64,000 nucleotides of DNA from Ichthyophis bannanicus (GCA_033557465.1 CM066037.1:204537156-204601155); one strand, 5' to 3'; counted from the first letter of the stretch, positions 11,076 through 21,660 are shown. Notes: generated by a model not told the origin, from the letters alone. A program made the numbers and translations.

Positions 11076-11140
11076 TGATTTGGACCTTCTGAACAGACTC
11101 CTGGTATCATTGGTTTGTCTGCGCTCTGCTGCTACAATAT

Positions 11141-11966
11141 CACTTGTGATTCTTTATTTCCTCTGTACTTCTCTTTATTTTCATGCTTATCACCTTCCTG
11201 AATTTTGTGGGCTAATAGATTTTGGCATAGTTCTTTTCTAGTAATATTTTTCTTTTTGTTACTTTTATCAATCGTTTTGTTTTCTGTATGCATATTTTTT
11301 AATAATTATTGTATTGAGGAAAATGAAAATGGGCTTTAATAACATTGTCCACCTTATACTGTATGTGGGTACAAGTACATATATGCAGTACCATTTTGTA
11401 CCTACTGTATTTTACCTTCTCTAGAAAGTAGGTATCTGCATGCCAAAGATTTTCCTCGCTCTGTTTTATTTTTTAGAATGTGCCAATGGATAGTCTTCAT
11501 GATCCAAAGCATTTGTGTATTTGTCCTGTTTGTCCCCATTAAAGTCTCTATAGATAGATGAACTATTTTCAGCCAGATTTGCTTCAGACTTGATGGCAAG
11601 CATCTTAACAGCACTGCAAGCTATAAGGAGTGTCACAAACTATTCAGGGGCACCAGAAAAGAGGCAAAGAATACATACAGTGGCAGGGTGAATTCCAGAA
11701 GCCACCACCAGAAGGGCTAATCGATAGAAAGAGCTCAGTGAACACCTCAAGATATTGTAGTGAAAGAGGAAAAAGCAGCACCGTAGTTGTTGGAACACAC
11801 TAAGACACTTGAAAGAAGTAAAATGGCAAGGAGACCAGCACAGCACCTAGATTAGCTGCAAAGGTCCTAAAATACACGAAGTGGACCAGGACAGTTCCCA
11901 GATTGACAGCAGAGCCCAAAATCATGCCAGAAAGCATGAGATGGAAGAGAGTACAGTAAAGTGCCC
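11141..11966. other. Stretch without recognised features
   Basis: This lies between the solo LTR and the left end of DIRS-C. Short open frames exist but none resembles a known protein, and I found no match to other repeats in the window. It may be unique intergenic or intronic DNA. Confidence 0.5.
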
Positions 11967-12092
11967 TTCCATATCGCCCTATTAGACCAGTCCAGATACT
12001 GTAAGTGGATTGTGTTCCCCTATCATCAGATTGGTGGAGACAAGGAACCAATGAAAAGCCTAGGTTTTAATGACATCACTCTCATGTCTGTA
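11967..12092 (+). repeat. Left inverted terminal repeat of DIRS-C
   Basis: The complement of 27,561-27,710 aligns over GACCAGTCCAGA, GTGTTCCCCTA, CAGATTGGTGGAGACA and the downstream CTCATGTCT step. The first bases match the left half of the ICR in reverse complement. Confidence 0.8.
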
Positions 12093-12666
12093 TCTGCCTC
12101 AGCCACCAGAGGTCTCTTCAGTATTTCTTTGTCTCTAGCAGATGATGGATGGATTTTCCCCTCTCTGAAGAAAATCTGAAGAATTGCTTTGTTTTGCTTT
12201 TTAAATAATATGACTATATAGTTAGGTTCTATTATTTGTATTGTCATCTTTATAAACCGCTTTTATTCATTGATTAAGCAGTATAGAAAAACAAATAATA
12301 TAAGTAATAAATTGGAGGACGGAAAATTGCTTTAGCTCCATGCTTTTACCCTAAGGGCCTGTTAAGCAGCCAGAAAAATGGAAGGATTTGGAAGAGTTCA
12401 TTAGCCTTGCACAGCCTCAACGCCCCCTCCCTCCTCCTCTGTCCCCTCAGCTCTCTTCCGAAGAATGCAGAAAGCTGTCAGAGGAATCTGCCTGCCAGCC
12501 ACCTTAAACTCAGTGTCTACAAATCAAAGAAATGGGTTCAGGGGAAGAGCTGAGCCCGACATGGATTTCTTCCTGGGACACTCAGATAACGAGTACCAAG
12601 GCTTGCCCTCATCGTTGTCCTTGGAGGCTCCTGATTTCATCCATCTGGGGTGCAATTCGGGGTGGA
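12093..12666 (+). other. DIRS-C leader, poorly conserved
   Basis: Sequence between the left repeat of DIRS-C and the palindromic insertion. It includes a LINE-tail-like AT-rich part (about 12,200-12,340) and a more GC-rich part with a short open frame (12,465-12,683). Length accounting places it within DIRS-C, but I cannot align it to another copy here. Confidence 0.4.
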
Positions 12667-12717
12667 CTGCTGGCGACCGTTAAGGCACAAAAAGAGCAGC
12701 AGCTCTTGCAGTATCAA

Positions 12718-13490
12718 CAGGAGACACAAGGAGCAAGAGTGACGATGACACAGTTGCTTATGTCAGATACTTTTATTAAAGTTCCCCAACGCGTTTCGGT
12801 GGAACGCCTTCCTCAGGGGGGTAGCAAGGACTAAACAAATATAATATAAAAACACATATTAGTACATATTAAAAACATATAAAACTCAGAATAAAATTAA
12901 TCAAGCTACACGGGCATGAATACAGGTCAAAACAATCAAAATTCAAAGTAATAAATAAATAACGGAGGAAATTATAAATAAATAAAATCTTCATACTAAA
13001 ACAATAAATAATATTGTACATAAGAACATCCTATAATACCACTGTATACATAAATACTAATGAAGAAGCCATAAAAAACCATGAAAAACCATTAAGGAAC
13101 TAGACGAGACGCAGGGCAGAACAGACTATCACATAGACCAAATGGCAATCAATACTCACTGATATGTATCACAAGATGAGTGTCTGTATGTTAAAATATG
13201 GAGGACAATCACCGTTGAACCAACAGTGAGGAAACCATATATGTAGACATCAAAAAGCTATAACATAATCATATCATGAGATAAAGATACAATGTAAGGC
13301 GTTTAGTCTAAACAGGATTCACCATATTATCATACTTCTAGAAATGATAAAATTGGCACAACGTACATAATCAAACTAACCAAGGTGTGGAACAAGAATG
13401 CATAAAAATACATCACAGTAAATATAAAGGGACTGTAAAACTAAAGGGCAGAGAAAATCAAGCAATGTACTTACTTAAACAAAAATATCT
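12718..13490 (+). repeat. Outer left arm of palindrome 1
   Basis: It reads as the reverse complement of 14362-15136 over nearly its full length with scattered mismatches. For example, AGACACAAGGAGCAAGAGTG here corresponds to CACTCTTGCTCCTTGTGTCT at the right end. Confidence 0.9.
12783..12826 (-). ncRNA. Hammerhead-ribozyme-like motif, left arm
   Basis: On the minus strand the order is CCCC, CTGAGGA, a helix II-like GGCG-TTC-CACC, GAAAC, then GCGTT and GGGG. The core boxes CUGANGA and GAAA are present, the CCCC/GGGG strands could form helix I, and a GUU triplet sits at the cleavage position. Helix II has one C-A mismatch and an extra A before it. This is a candidate only. Confidence 0.45.
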
Positions 13491-14361
13491 CCCAATTGGT
13501 ACCGTGTACTCTAAACAAAATCGCAGTAGCAAGCACACTATAAAGAATAAATGATATAAGTTAAAAAACTTTAATGTGGCAACTTCATTCAGTAATAAAA
13601 TGATGTCCATAAGAACATTCAATCATATCTCATAAAATAAAGTTTTGTTTAAAAAGGGCTGCATACAAATAGCCGAAGATTAAAACATCGTGTGCTTGGA
13701 GAAACCGTATAAAAATGCCATTTAGAAGTGTTGTCCGGACTTACATTTGAAAAGGGGTCTGTTTATACTCCTGATGCAAATAAAACCATTTAAAAATTAA
13801 GTATACCATCTAAACTATCGTTAAATACAAATTAAAAATGGTTAAAATGCCCCATCAGAGTTTCAATTAAACGGCACTGGCACTGAAATACATGTGACGA
13901 AAAGCCAGGCTGTGGAAACGCACCCAAAAAAGGGGGGGTTGACAGTGAAGAGGATCACAAGCTACAACGGAATTCACGATGTCTGACATCTTAACAGATG
14001 TATGTCGAACTGACAGCATGATTGTACTGTGCTCTAAGTAGTGGATGGCAACATAAATGTAAATATATAAATATGTAAAATAGAGTAGAAAGCATGCTTT
14101 TATAACTGGAATGATTGCATCAGCAAAATCGCTGTCAATCGGAGTATATGTATGTAATTTAAAAAAGTGCTAATAAATAATTTTATATTAGAAATAACGA
14201 ATCCTAAACCAAACACTGTGTCCAGGGATATGTGTGAACAGAGCCATATTTCTAAACATACATAAATAGCCTTGTTCTTGGACTACCTATAAGCGATCTA
14301 ATTGTTCAACAATGTATAATTCGTTATTTCTAATATAAAATTATTTATTAGCACTTTTTAA

Positions 14362-15136
14362 AGATATTTTTGTTTAAGAAAGTACATTGCTTGATTTTCT
14401 CTGCCCTTTAGTTTTACAGTCCCTTTATATTTACTATGATGTATTTTTATGCATTCTTGTTCCACACCTTGGTTAGTTTGCTTATGTACGTTGTGCCAAT
14501 TTTATCATTTCTAGAAGTATGATAATATGGTGAATCCTGTTTAGACTAAACGCCTTACATTGTATCTTTATCTCATGATATGATTATGTTATAGCTTTTT
14601 GATGTCTACATATATGGTTTCCTCGCCGTTGGTTCAACGGTGATTGTCCTCCATATTTTAACACACAGACGCTCATCTTATGATACATATCAGTGAGTAT
14701 TGATTGCCATTTGGTCTGTTCTGCCCTGCGTCTCGTCTAGTTCCTTAATGGTTTTTCATGGTTTTTTATGGCTTCTTCATTAGTATTTATGTATACAGTG
14801 GTATTATAGGATGTTCTTATGTACAATATTATTTATTGTTTTAGTATGAACATTTTATTTATTTATAATTGCCTACGTTATTTATTTATTTATTACTTTG
14901 AATTTTGATTGTTTTGACCTGTATTCATGCCCGTGGTGCTTGATTAATTTTATTCTGAGTTTTATATGTTTTTAATAATGTTTTTAATATGTCCTAATAT
15001 GTGTTTTTATATTATATTTGTTTAGTCCTTGCTACCCCCTGAGGAAGGCGTTCCGCCGAAACCGTTGGGGAACTTTAATAAAAGTATCTGACATAAGCAA
15101 CTGTGTCATCGTCACTCTTGCTCCTTGTGTCTCCTG
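14362..15136 (-). repeat. Outer right arm of palindrome 1
   Basis: Partner of 12718-13490. It begins right where the inner arm (14320-14361) ends, so the right side is continuous, while the left side has 670 extra bases between inner and outer arms. Confidence 0.9.
15031..15072 (+). ncRNA. Hammerhead-ribozyme-like motif, right arm
   Basis: On the plus strand: CCCC, CTGAGGA (15039-15045), a perfect GGCG-TTC-CGCC helix II, GAAAC, then CGTTGGGG. Compared with the left arm, helix II is perfect but one base is missing between GAAAC and GTT, where helix III would close. Each arm therefore carries a different lesion of the same motif. An extra A precedes helix II in both, which weakens the call. 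Confidence 0.45.
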
Positions 15137-15148
15137 CTGGCGACCGTT

Positions 15149-17508
15149 GGCATGGTGTGGGGGTTTCCTGCTGTTTTCTGCACACATTACTAGTGCTTTA
15201 ACTATTGTGTGCGAGCCGCTCCAATGTGCGTTCCTACCCAAGTGCCCGTTTCATGTGTTGCTGTACAAGTGATGTTAACACATGCCTTATGGCTGCTGCA
15301 GCCTTAGCACACGCTGCTATTGCACTTGCCTTAAGACTTTTTGTCTTCATTCAGGAAACATTTGACCTATGGCAAGTGAGGTACTCCATCTGGATTCTGC
15401 TCTTCTTGCATGGCAGCTTCTGAATTGTCTCTGGAGAGCCCGTTTCCTCCCTCTCAACATGGGGATACAGTTGGTCTGGCCTTGCCTGTCGCAGGACAGG
15501 AGATGGTGGATGGCACTGTAGATAAGGATGACCAGCTGACTGGAGGTTACAGTGACCGTGCTGTGAGATGCTCCCATCCTCTAGGGGTTGGGCAGAGGCA
15601 GTGTCCCCTGTTGTTGCATGGTCATTTCAGAGAGGATTGTCCTCCCCAGAATTATTTTTCCTTTTTACAACAGGCCCGGTCATCTGGCATAGGAGTTCAG
15701 ACCCTACTGCCTCTGGGTTCCCTTGAGCACAGTCTCCTGAGGGGCAAGCTGAGAGCAGGAGCCCCGTTTGCCTACTGTTAAGTGTTCCTGGCGACGGGTG
15801 CCCTCTGGAGATAGGGATCAACTGTGACTTGGATTTAGATGTCTCGGTTCTGGGTTCTGATGTGGACAAAGAAGTACTCTCGCCTTCAAAGGATTGTGAA
15901 GAGGCCGGTCTTATCCACCTGTTCCAGATGGAGGAACTAGCGGTGTTTGTTGCCAGTGTCTCATCCACCTTGAGCTTGGCAGATGCTCCAACCACAGGAG
16001 GAGTCTAAGGTGCATCCATTCCTGCAAGGCGTGTAGAAATCTCCCACTGTCTTCCCATTCCTGGAGGTGTTCAAAGACATCATCAGGTCAGAGTGGGGTT
16101 CCCCCGACTCCCCTGCTTAAGGGATTAAGGGTGTATAAGAAGTTATTTGCTCTCCTGGAGAAAGGAGTGTGTTGTGTGTTTTGATATTTCCAAGGTGGAT
16201 GTGTAGGTTACGGTGGTTACCAGACAGACCACTATTCCTGTGAAAGGTGGATAGGCCTTAAAGAATACTCTGGATCAAAACGTTGGTTCATTGTTGAAGA
16301 ACCAGTTCGCCATGGTGGCTGCTATTTTTCAGTTGGCAGTATGTGCAGGCCGATGTCTCGAGCCTTGCTCCAGTGGATTCATTTTCTTATGTTAGGTGGT
16401 ACTACCCCTCTTTTGAAGTCTGCAATGGCCTTCCTTGATGTATTTAGCGGCCAGAAATATATGCCCTGTCAATGGTGACACAGCATTGCATTTGGCTCCT
16501 ACACTGGGTGGTGGACACATTTCCAAAGCCCACTTGACCCAACTGGCCTTTAAAGGGAAATTTCTTTTGGGGCTGATTTGGAGCAGCTGGTGAAGGACCT
16601 GGGTGAGAAGAAATCTTACCACCTTCCAGATGACAGGTCCAAGGGGCTTGTGAAGTAGGCAAGAGACCCTTTCCCATCAGTCTCCGCCCGTTCCCCTGGG
16701 GTACGGTAGTCAGACTCCCAGGTTTATTGGGATTCCCATCGGTTACCGGCCTGGAAAGTTTTTCTCTCCTCCAGCTTCCGAACTTCAGGCTTGTTCTCAG
16801 TCCATTCCTATGCAATGAAGTTTTGGGGGCCCATTCTCTGGTTTTCTTCAGTTGGAGGCAAGCTTCAGGGTCTCCAAGGATCCCCGGGTGCTAGCCAGCA
16901 TTCAGTACGGCTATGTTCTGGAATGAAAAAGCTGATCCCGGATGTCATTGTCATCTTCCCTTGTGGATCTGCGATCAAAAGGACTGCTGTACAGATCATC
17001 TTGAACAAATTGCTGCTCCTGAAGGCAATGGTGCCCATTCCTCTGGATGATTGAGATAAGGGCATGTTTTCCATCTATTTTGTGGTGCCAAAACAGGGAA
17101 GACCCTTCCGGCCCATTCTGGACCTCAGGGGTGTCAATGAAGAATTGCACTTCCAGATGGAAACCTTGTGATTTGTGATTCAAGCTGTGCGCTGACGGGA
17201 GTTCCTGGCATCTCTGGATTTTTCCGAGGCCTATTTTCATATCCCTATCTTGGGGGATTGCAAAGGATCTGTGTTTTGACGTGCTTATCTTTCACTTTCA
17301 GTTTGCTGCCCTCCCATTTGGAGACACTACTGCCCCACGGATGTTCTCCAAGGTCAGTGTGGTGGTAGCTCTGGCATTATGGTGCCAAGTGCACCCATAT
17401 CTGGATGATTGACTCATCCAAGCCCATTCTCTTTCAGAGATGTCTCGGATAGTGACCCGAGTAGTGTTTTTTGGAAAGCCGCAGGTAATCAATAGGAGAA
17501 AGAGACAG
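15149..17508 (+). pseudogene. DIRS-C gag and start of RT
   Basis: From about 16,190 the sequence decodes to a Gag core resembling DIRS-D: a KVDV...TRQTTIPV block, ALKNTLDQNVGSLLKNQF, and later LAFKGNFFWG. RT follows from about 17,040: SIYFVVPKQGRPFRPILDL, FQMETL, and EFLASLDFSEAYFHIPI near 17,200. The frame breaks often. It ends at 17508 in the VINxxKS segment where DIRS-D was inserted, and the same block resumes at 23452. Coding content of 15,149-16,000 is unclear. Confidence 0.7.
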
Positions 17509-17641
17509 TTCCTTTACGTCCCTCTAGTCCAGTCCCGGTACCATAGAGTTTAGAACCTCCACCAGCAGCTTTGGAGACTGAAAGATGTCATCGCTTTGAT
17601 GTCACTGTATAAATAGGCAAAGACCGCCCACTTCCACCAGT
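17509..17641 (+). repeat. Left inverted terminal repeat of DIRS-D
   Basis: It matches the reverse complement of 23289-23430 almost perfectly (GTACCATAGAGTTTAGAACC through GCCCACTTCCACCAGT). The first about 20 bases differ from the right end, as expected for DIRS elements, where the two termini are extended differently. Confidence 0.92.
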
Positions 17642-17832
17642 GCTTTCAGTCTCCGAGCAGCTGGAGAAAGGGCTGAGCCTGGGACTGGGCTCAGTTTAGT
17701 GCAAATAAGCAGAGCTAGTTTAATTTTTTAATTTAATTTAATTTTTCAATTTGTTCTTCCTTTCTAGCTGGAGTGCTGCTGCAGGAAGGGGTCCTACTTG
17801 TTTGCTGTTGGACTCTCTGTTCCTATCTCCCT

Positions 17833-17845
17833 CCCCCCCCCCCCC
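17833..17845 (+). repeat. Poly(C) tract in DIRS-D leader
   Basis: A run of 13 C bases in the untranslated leader. Likely length-variable. Confidence 0.9.
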
Positions 17846-18432
17846 GAGCCTTATTCCCCATTGTGAGAACGAGCAGCAGGGCAGCCTGCAAGCTTTTGGG
17901 CCTCCCTGTTCCCGAACCCGCAGAACAAGGGTGAGGAACAGGTAGAAGGCATCGGCAGCACCGGTACCGCTGTGAGCGGTAGAAGCACGGATCAGACAGC
18001 TCGAATAAGTCGCTGGAGCCGAAGCCACGGCACGGCTGAGCTCCGGCGCCGGTATTTCCCTTCCCGTGTTCGGGGTGAGTTACCTTTTGTTTTTTGAGTT
18101 AGGGTTAGGCTCGACGGCCTAGTTAGACTCCCCCTTGGCCTGCAGTCACGATTAGCGGGTGATTAATTGGGCCGCGAGTCTCCGGGCGGGAAGCTCGGGG
18201 ACGACAGCCATTTTGTGAGCCGCGGTTTTATTTTATTTTCCCTTAAGTTTTATTTTGCGGTGGTTCTCAGCTTCATTTTTCACTTTTCTTTGCAGATAGG
18301 GGCTTGGTAGCCTCGGGGGTCTTAGGTTTGTGGTTTTTAAAAAAATAAATAAATAAAATAAAAAGGAAGAAAGGAGAGAAAGTAAGAGAGGGAAAGGGAA
18401 ATACCGGGCGGTCACAGGGAGAGGGGCTGGGG

Positions 18433-20046
18433 GTGAGGATCCCGGTGCTCCTTCCTGACGGGGGGATGCCTGCCAAGCCGTGCTGCTTGGTGTGTGGCAC
18501 CAGGCGCCGTGAGGTGTTGGATTCGGGGCTGTGTAGAGCCTGCACTATAGGGGCGGCACTCATGCATAAGCCGCTGGAGGGGTCCTCTCGGGATCAAGGG
18601 GGAACTCCTCCGGAGGTGGGGGAGGTCCTGCCTCCGGTCTTGGCTCCCGCGGAACCAGTAGCTGGACCGTCCTCTGCTGAGGACCCTGGCCGGCAGCTGG
18701 AGGTGAGCCAGGGACCCGGCAACCCAGGAATTCCGCCGGATTTCTTTGCCCTTATGCAGCAGGCTTTGGCCTTGCTGCAGCTGTTGGCGGCTCCTCTTCA
18801 GTGGCTGCGGGGGTGGAAATGGACGGGGTTTCTGGGTCGCCCTGAGGAGGAGTCAGCTCCGGCCAGGAGGGGCAAAGTGCTGGTAGAAGACAGTCCACCG
18901 TCTGGTTGGGACGATGATGCAAGGGAGTTGGAAGAAGAGGCCTCGGAGGACGAGTTAGAAGAGGGGGAGTTACCGGACTCTGAGCAACAGAGTAGAGTGG
19001 TCCTGGTGTTCCAGCGGGGGGAGCTCCCAGCTTTGATTTCTGAGACTCTAAAGACACTAAATATGCCCTCCGTACAGCCTCTAGCGGAAGAAGCGTTGGA
19101 GGATCCGCTATTGCAGGCAGTGCGGACGTCCCAAAAGGTCTTTCCTGTGCATAGGGTCTTTAGGAACATGATTCAGGAAGAATGGGACTTGCCGGAGGCG
19201 GCCCTTAGAGGGTCGAGGGCTTTAGCTTGGCTCTATCCGCTTTCTGACCAGGACAGGGAGCTCTTTCGCTCTCCAAAGGTGGATGCGGCGGTATCGGCGG
19301 TCACTAAGAAGACTACGATCCCAGTTGAGGGCGCCGTGGCATTGAAGGATATGCAGGACAGGAAGTTGGATTCTTTGCTGAAGCAGGTGTTCGATGTTTC
19401 GGCCCTCTCATTACAAGCCTCCATAGCGGGGGCGTGGGTGGCGAGAGGCTGTTTGCCATGGTCTCAGAGGTTGCAAGTGGAGCAAGTAGAGGAAGTAACA
19501 CGGCTTGAGTCTGGCACCGCTAATCTGGCAGACATTCATTATGATTTCATCCGGAGCCTGGCTAAGAGCATGGCGTCGGTGGTGGCAGCGCGAAGATACC
19601 TTTGGTTGCGTAACTGGTCGGCGGACGGGTCATCTAAGGCTCGCCTCAGCAAACTTCCCTTTAGGGGGAAGCTTTTGTTTGGGGAAGATTTAGAAAAGTT
19701 AGTCAAGGACCTTGGGGAGTCCAAAGGAGGCCGTCTGCCGGAGGATAAACCGAAGCAGGGCCGGGGGGCCCCAACATCCCGGGGGGTTCCACGGGAGTTT
19801 CGTATTTTCGGTCCTCTCGTTTTGGCCAGCCCCAGCAGGGAAGGTTTCCTTCACGGGGCCAGGGGTTTCAAGGTTTCAGTGGGGCGGGCAGAGGCTTTAC
19901 CCCTTTCCAGTCCTCCAACGCTAAGAAGCCCCAATGAGATGAGGCGGGCTCAGGTAGCGGTGGTGCCCATGGGAGGATGGTTGTGGGACTTTTACCCTGC
20001 CTGGGTGCAAATTACCTCAGACCAGTGGGTGTTGGAGGTCGTGTGA
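18433..20046 (+). CDS. DIRS-D Gag-like protein
   Basis: An open frame of 537 residues. A second Met at 18466 (MPAKPCCLVCGTRRREVLDS) is the more likely start because it begins the conserved Cys cluster (CCLVCG...CRAC), a candidate zinc knuckle. An acidic stretch (about residues 170-190) precedes the conserved FQRGELPALISETLKTL block, shared with DIRS-E. Next come the KVDAAVSAVTKKTTIPVEGA block and the LPFRGKLLFGEDLEKLVKDL block. The C-terminus (WVQITSDQWVLEVV) is in fact the start of the RT leader. The frame stops at a TGA (20044-20046) and RT continues in the same frame. Confidence 0.85.
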   Translation: MRIPVLLPDGGMPAKPCCLVCGTRRREVLDSGLCRACTIGAALMHKPLEGSSRDQGGTPPEVGEVLPPVLAPAEPVAGPSSAEDPGRQLEVSQGPGNPGIPPDFFALMQQALALLQLLAAPLQWLRGWKWTGFLGRPEEESAPARRGKVLVEDSPPSGWDDDARELEEEASEDELEEGELPDSEQQSRVVLVFQRGELPALISETLKTLNMPSVQPLAEEALEDPLLQAVRTSQKVFPVHRVFRNMIQEEWDLPEAALRGSRALAWLYPLSDQDRELFRSPKVDAAVSAVTKKTTIPVEGAVALKDMQDRKLDSLLKQVFDVSALSLQASIAGAWVARGCLPWSQRLQVEQVEEVTRLESGTANLADIHYDFIRSLAKSMASVVAARRYLWLRNWSADGSSKARLSKLPFRGKLLFGEDLEKLVKDLGESKGGRLPEDKPKQGRGAPTSRGVPREFRIFGPLVLASPSREGFLHGARGFKVSVGRAEALPLSSPPTLRSPNEMRRAQVAVVPMGGWLWDFYPAWVQITSDQWVLEVV

Positions 20047-20076
20047 GAAGGTTATGCTTTAGAGCTCCATCGGCCC

Positions 20077-21396
20077 ATGTTATATTCCTTTGTTCAGTCG
20101 CCTTGCCGGTCTCCGCTAAAGGTACAGGCGGTCTTGGAAACTTTGCAGCGTCTACTGCAACTCGAAGCAGTGGTGCCCGTCCCATCGGAAGAGTGCGGGT
20201 GCAGTCGATACTCCATTTATTTTGTGGTGCCAAAGAAGGAAGGCTCCTTTCGTCCAATTCTGGATTTAAAGAGGGTAAATCGGTGTCTTCACATAACCCA
20301 CTTCCGGATGGAGACGTTGCGCTCAGTGATTGCGGCGGTCCGGGCAGGGGAGTTCCTGACATCGTTGGACCTCACGGAGGCTTACCTCCATATCCCCGTT
20401 CGGCAGGAGCATCAGAGATTTATGAGATTTGCGGTTCCCATGGGGCATTTTCAGTTTCAGGCCATGTCCTTCGATTTAGTGACAGCGCCGCGAACGTTCA
20501 CCAAGATCATGGTAGTCATGGCGGCAGCTCTCCGCAAGGAGGGAGTGCTAGTGCATCCGTACTTGGACGATTGGTTGATTCGAGCAAAGTCTCGGGAAGA
20601 AAGTGCCACGGCCACTGCTCGAGTAGTTCAAATGTTGAAGAGCCTGGGTTGGGTGATCAACTTTGCAAAGAGCCGGTTAGTGCCTTTGCAGTCCCTGGAG
20701 TACTTAGGGGCGTGTTTCGAGATGGATCAAGCAGCTTTGTTTCTCCCGGTCCTCCGGGCGCAAAAGTTGTGGGCACTTTTGAGGAATTTTCTGTCAAGGC
20801 CGGCGCCGACAGCGTGGCAGTACCTGCAGGTGCTCGGGACGATGGCAGCCACTATCAAGGTTGTGCCATGGGCCAGGTCTCATATGCGGCCGCTGCAGAG
20901 CTCCCTGCTCCGACGCTGGTCTCATCAGAGGGATGCGTTGTCTCAGCGACTAGTTTGCCCCCCGGAGGTGCGTCAGGGGCTGCTCTGGTGGTTGCGAACG
21001 GAGAATTTGGAAGCGGGAGTTCCGCTGGAGCCTCCTTCCTGGAGACTGGTGACGACGGATGCAAGTCTTCTATGCTGGGGAGCACATTGCGAGGGGTGCT
21101 TTGCCCAGGGGCAATGGTCTCTGGAGAAGAAAGGATGGACAATCAACAGGTTGGAAATGAGAGCAGTGTTGTTGGCCCTACAGCGGTTTCGGATGAGCCT
21201 GCGGCAGGCGGCGGTGCGGGTGTTATCCGACAATGCGACAGCCATAGCCTACATCAATCAGCAAGGCAGCACGGGCAGTGTGGCGTTGGAAGCGGATGCC
21301 AGTCTTCTTTTGAGTTGGGCCGAATGGAATCTAACGGGTCTGTCGGCACAGCATGTGGCCGGAGTGGACAATGTCGAGGCAGATTTCCTCAGTTGA
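20077..21396 (+). CDS. DIRS-D reverse transcriptase and RNase H
   Basis: The frame is the same as gag, separated only by the TGA at 20044. RT motifs in order: SIYFVVPKKEGSFRPILDL, TSLDLTEAYLHIPV (first catalytic Asp), the MSFDLVTAPRTFTK block, and YLDDWLI at 20560-20580 (catalytic Asp pair). RNase H follows with VTTDASLLCWGAH, LEMRAVLLAL and SDNATAIAYIN, the usual Asp-Glu-Asp set. It ends at a TGA (21394-21396) where other copies have Arg after FLS. The enzyme would copy element RNA into DNA and remove the RNA strand. Confidence 0.88.
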   Translation: MLYSFVQSPCRSPLKVQAVLETLQRLLQLEAVVPVPSEECGCSRYSIYFVVPKKEGSFRPILDLKRVNRCLHITHFRMETLRSVIAAVRAGEFLTSLDLTEAYLHIPVRQEHQRFMRFAVPMGHFQFQAMSFDLVTAPRTFTKIMVVMAAALRKEGVLVHPYLDDWLIRAKSREESATATARVVQMLKSLGWVINFAKSRLVPLQSLEYLGACFEMDQAALFLPVLRAQKLWALLRNFLSRPAPTAWQYLQVLGTMAATIKVVPWARSHMRPLQSSLLRRWSHQRDALSQRLVCPPEVRQGLLWWLRTENLEAGVPLEPPSWRLVTTDASLLCWGAHCEGCFAQGQWSLEKKGWTINRLEMRAVLLALQRFRMSLRQAAVRVLSDNATAIAYINQQGSTGSVALEADASLLLSWAEWNLTGLSAQHVAGVDNVEADFLS

Positions 21397-21402
21397 CGCA
21401 GA

Positions 21403-21660
21403 GTGGATCCGGGAGAGTGGGTGCTTCATCCAGACGTCTTTGCGCTTTTAGTGAGGCGTTGGGGAGACCCTCTCATGGATCTGATGGCAACCTTCGAGTC
21501 GGCCCAGGTGGAACGGTTTTTCAGCAGACGAAGAGAGCGGATGTCGGAGGGTCTCGATGCGTTGGCACAGAGGTGGCTGGAAGAGGGTCTGCTTTATGTG
21601 TTCCCGCCTTGGGCTCTCGTAGGCTGGGTAGTCCAGTGTATAGAGAGGCATCGGGCCTAG
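21403..21660 (+). pseudogene. DIRS-D Dam-like methyltransferase domain
   Basis: It continues the RT frame after the TGA at 21394: WVLHPDVFALLVRRWGDPLMDLMATFESAQVERFFSR...GLLYVFPPWALVGWVV. The block MDLMA...FFSRR...YVFPP is the conserved domain downstream of RNase H in DIRS elements, usually annotated as Dam-like N6-adenine methyltransferase. Here it ends at a TAG (21658) and the remainder (VLIAPDWPRRPWYTDLV) is in a shifted frame. Not functional as it stands. Confidence 0.75.

Larger units (their letters stand above)
10490..11136 (+). mobile_element. Solo LTR of an endogenous retrovirus or LTR retrotransposon
   Basis: The 647-bp unit starts TGTGGTAGGC and ends GCTGCTACA, so it has TG...CA termini. 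It is flanked by ATAT at 10486-10489 and 11137-11140, a 4-bp target duplication. A TATA box (TATAAAAG, 10996-11003) and a poly(A) signal (AATAAA, 11070-11075) lie in the expected U3-R-U5 order. No internal gag, pol or env is present, so it is a solo LTR left by LTR-LTR recombination. A 4-bp duplication fits gammaretrovirus-like elements, but the family is not proven. Confidence 0.8.
12667..15148. mobile_element. Palindromic insertion 1 (Penelope-like candidate) with 15-bp target duplication
   Basis: The direct repeat CTGCTGGCGACCGTT occurs at 12667-12681 and 15134-15148. Inside lies a 36-nt unpaired left tail (12682-12717) and then a giant inverted repeat. The left arm 12718-13490 pairs with 14362-15136, and an inner arm 14161-14202 pairs with 14320-14361. 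The left arm has an extra 670 bp (13491-14160) lacking from the right arm. There is no coding frame. The arms carry hammerhead-like motifs. A Penelope-like origin is inferred from this motif, the long variable target duplication and the tail; no RT or GIY-YIG domain is present. Confidence 0.7.

Noticed and set aside
12345..12717. Possible L1 5' coding piece (a LIHLGAIRGGLLATVKAQKEQQ-like translation)
   Set aside because: The right part overlaps the tail of palindrome 1 and its target duplication, and the left part falls inside DIRS-C by length accounting. Similarity is too weak to call.
17700..18100. Host promoter or CpG island upstream of DIRS-D gag
   Set aside because: It lies within DIRS-D between its terminal repeat and gag, so it is the element's own leader.
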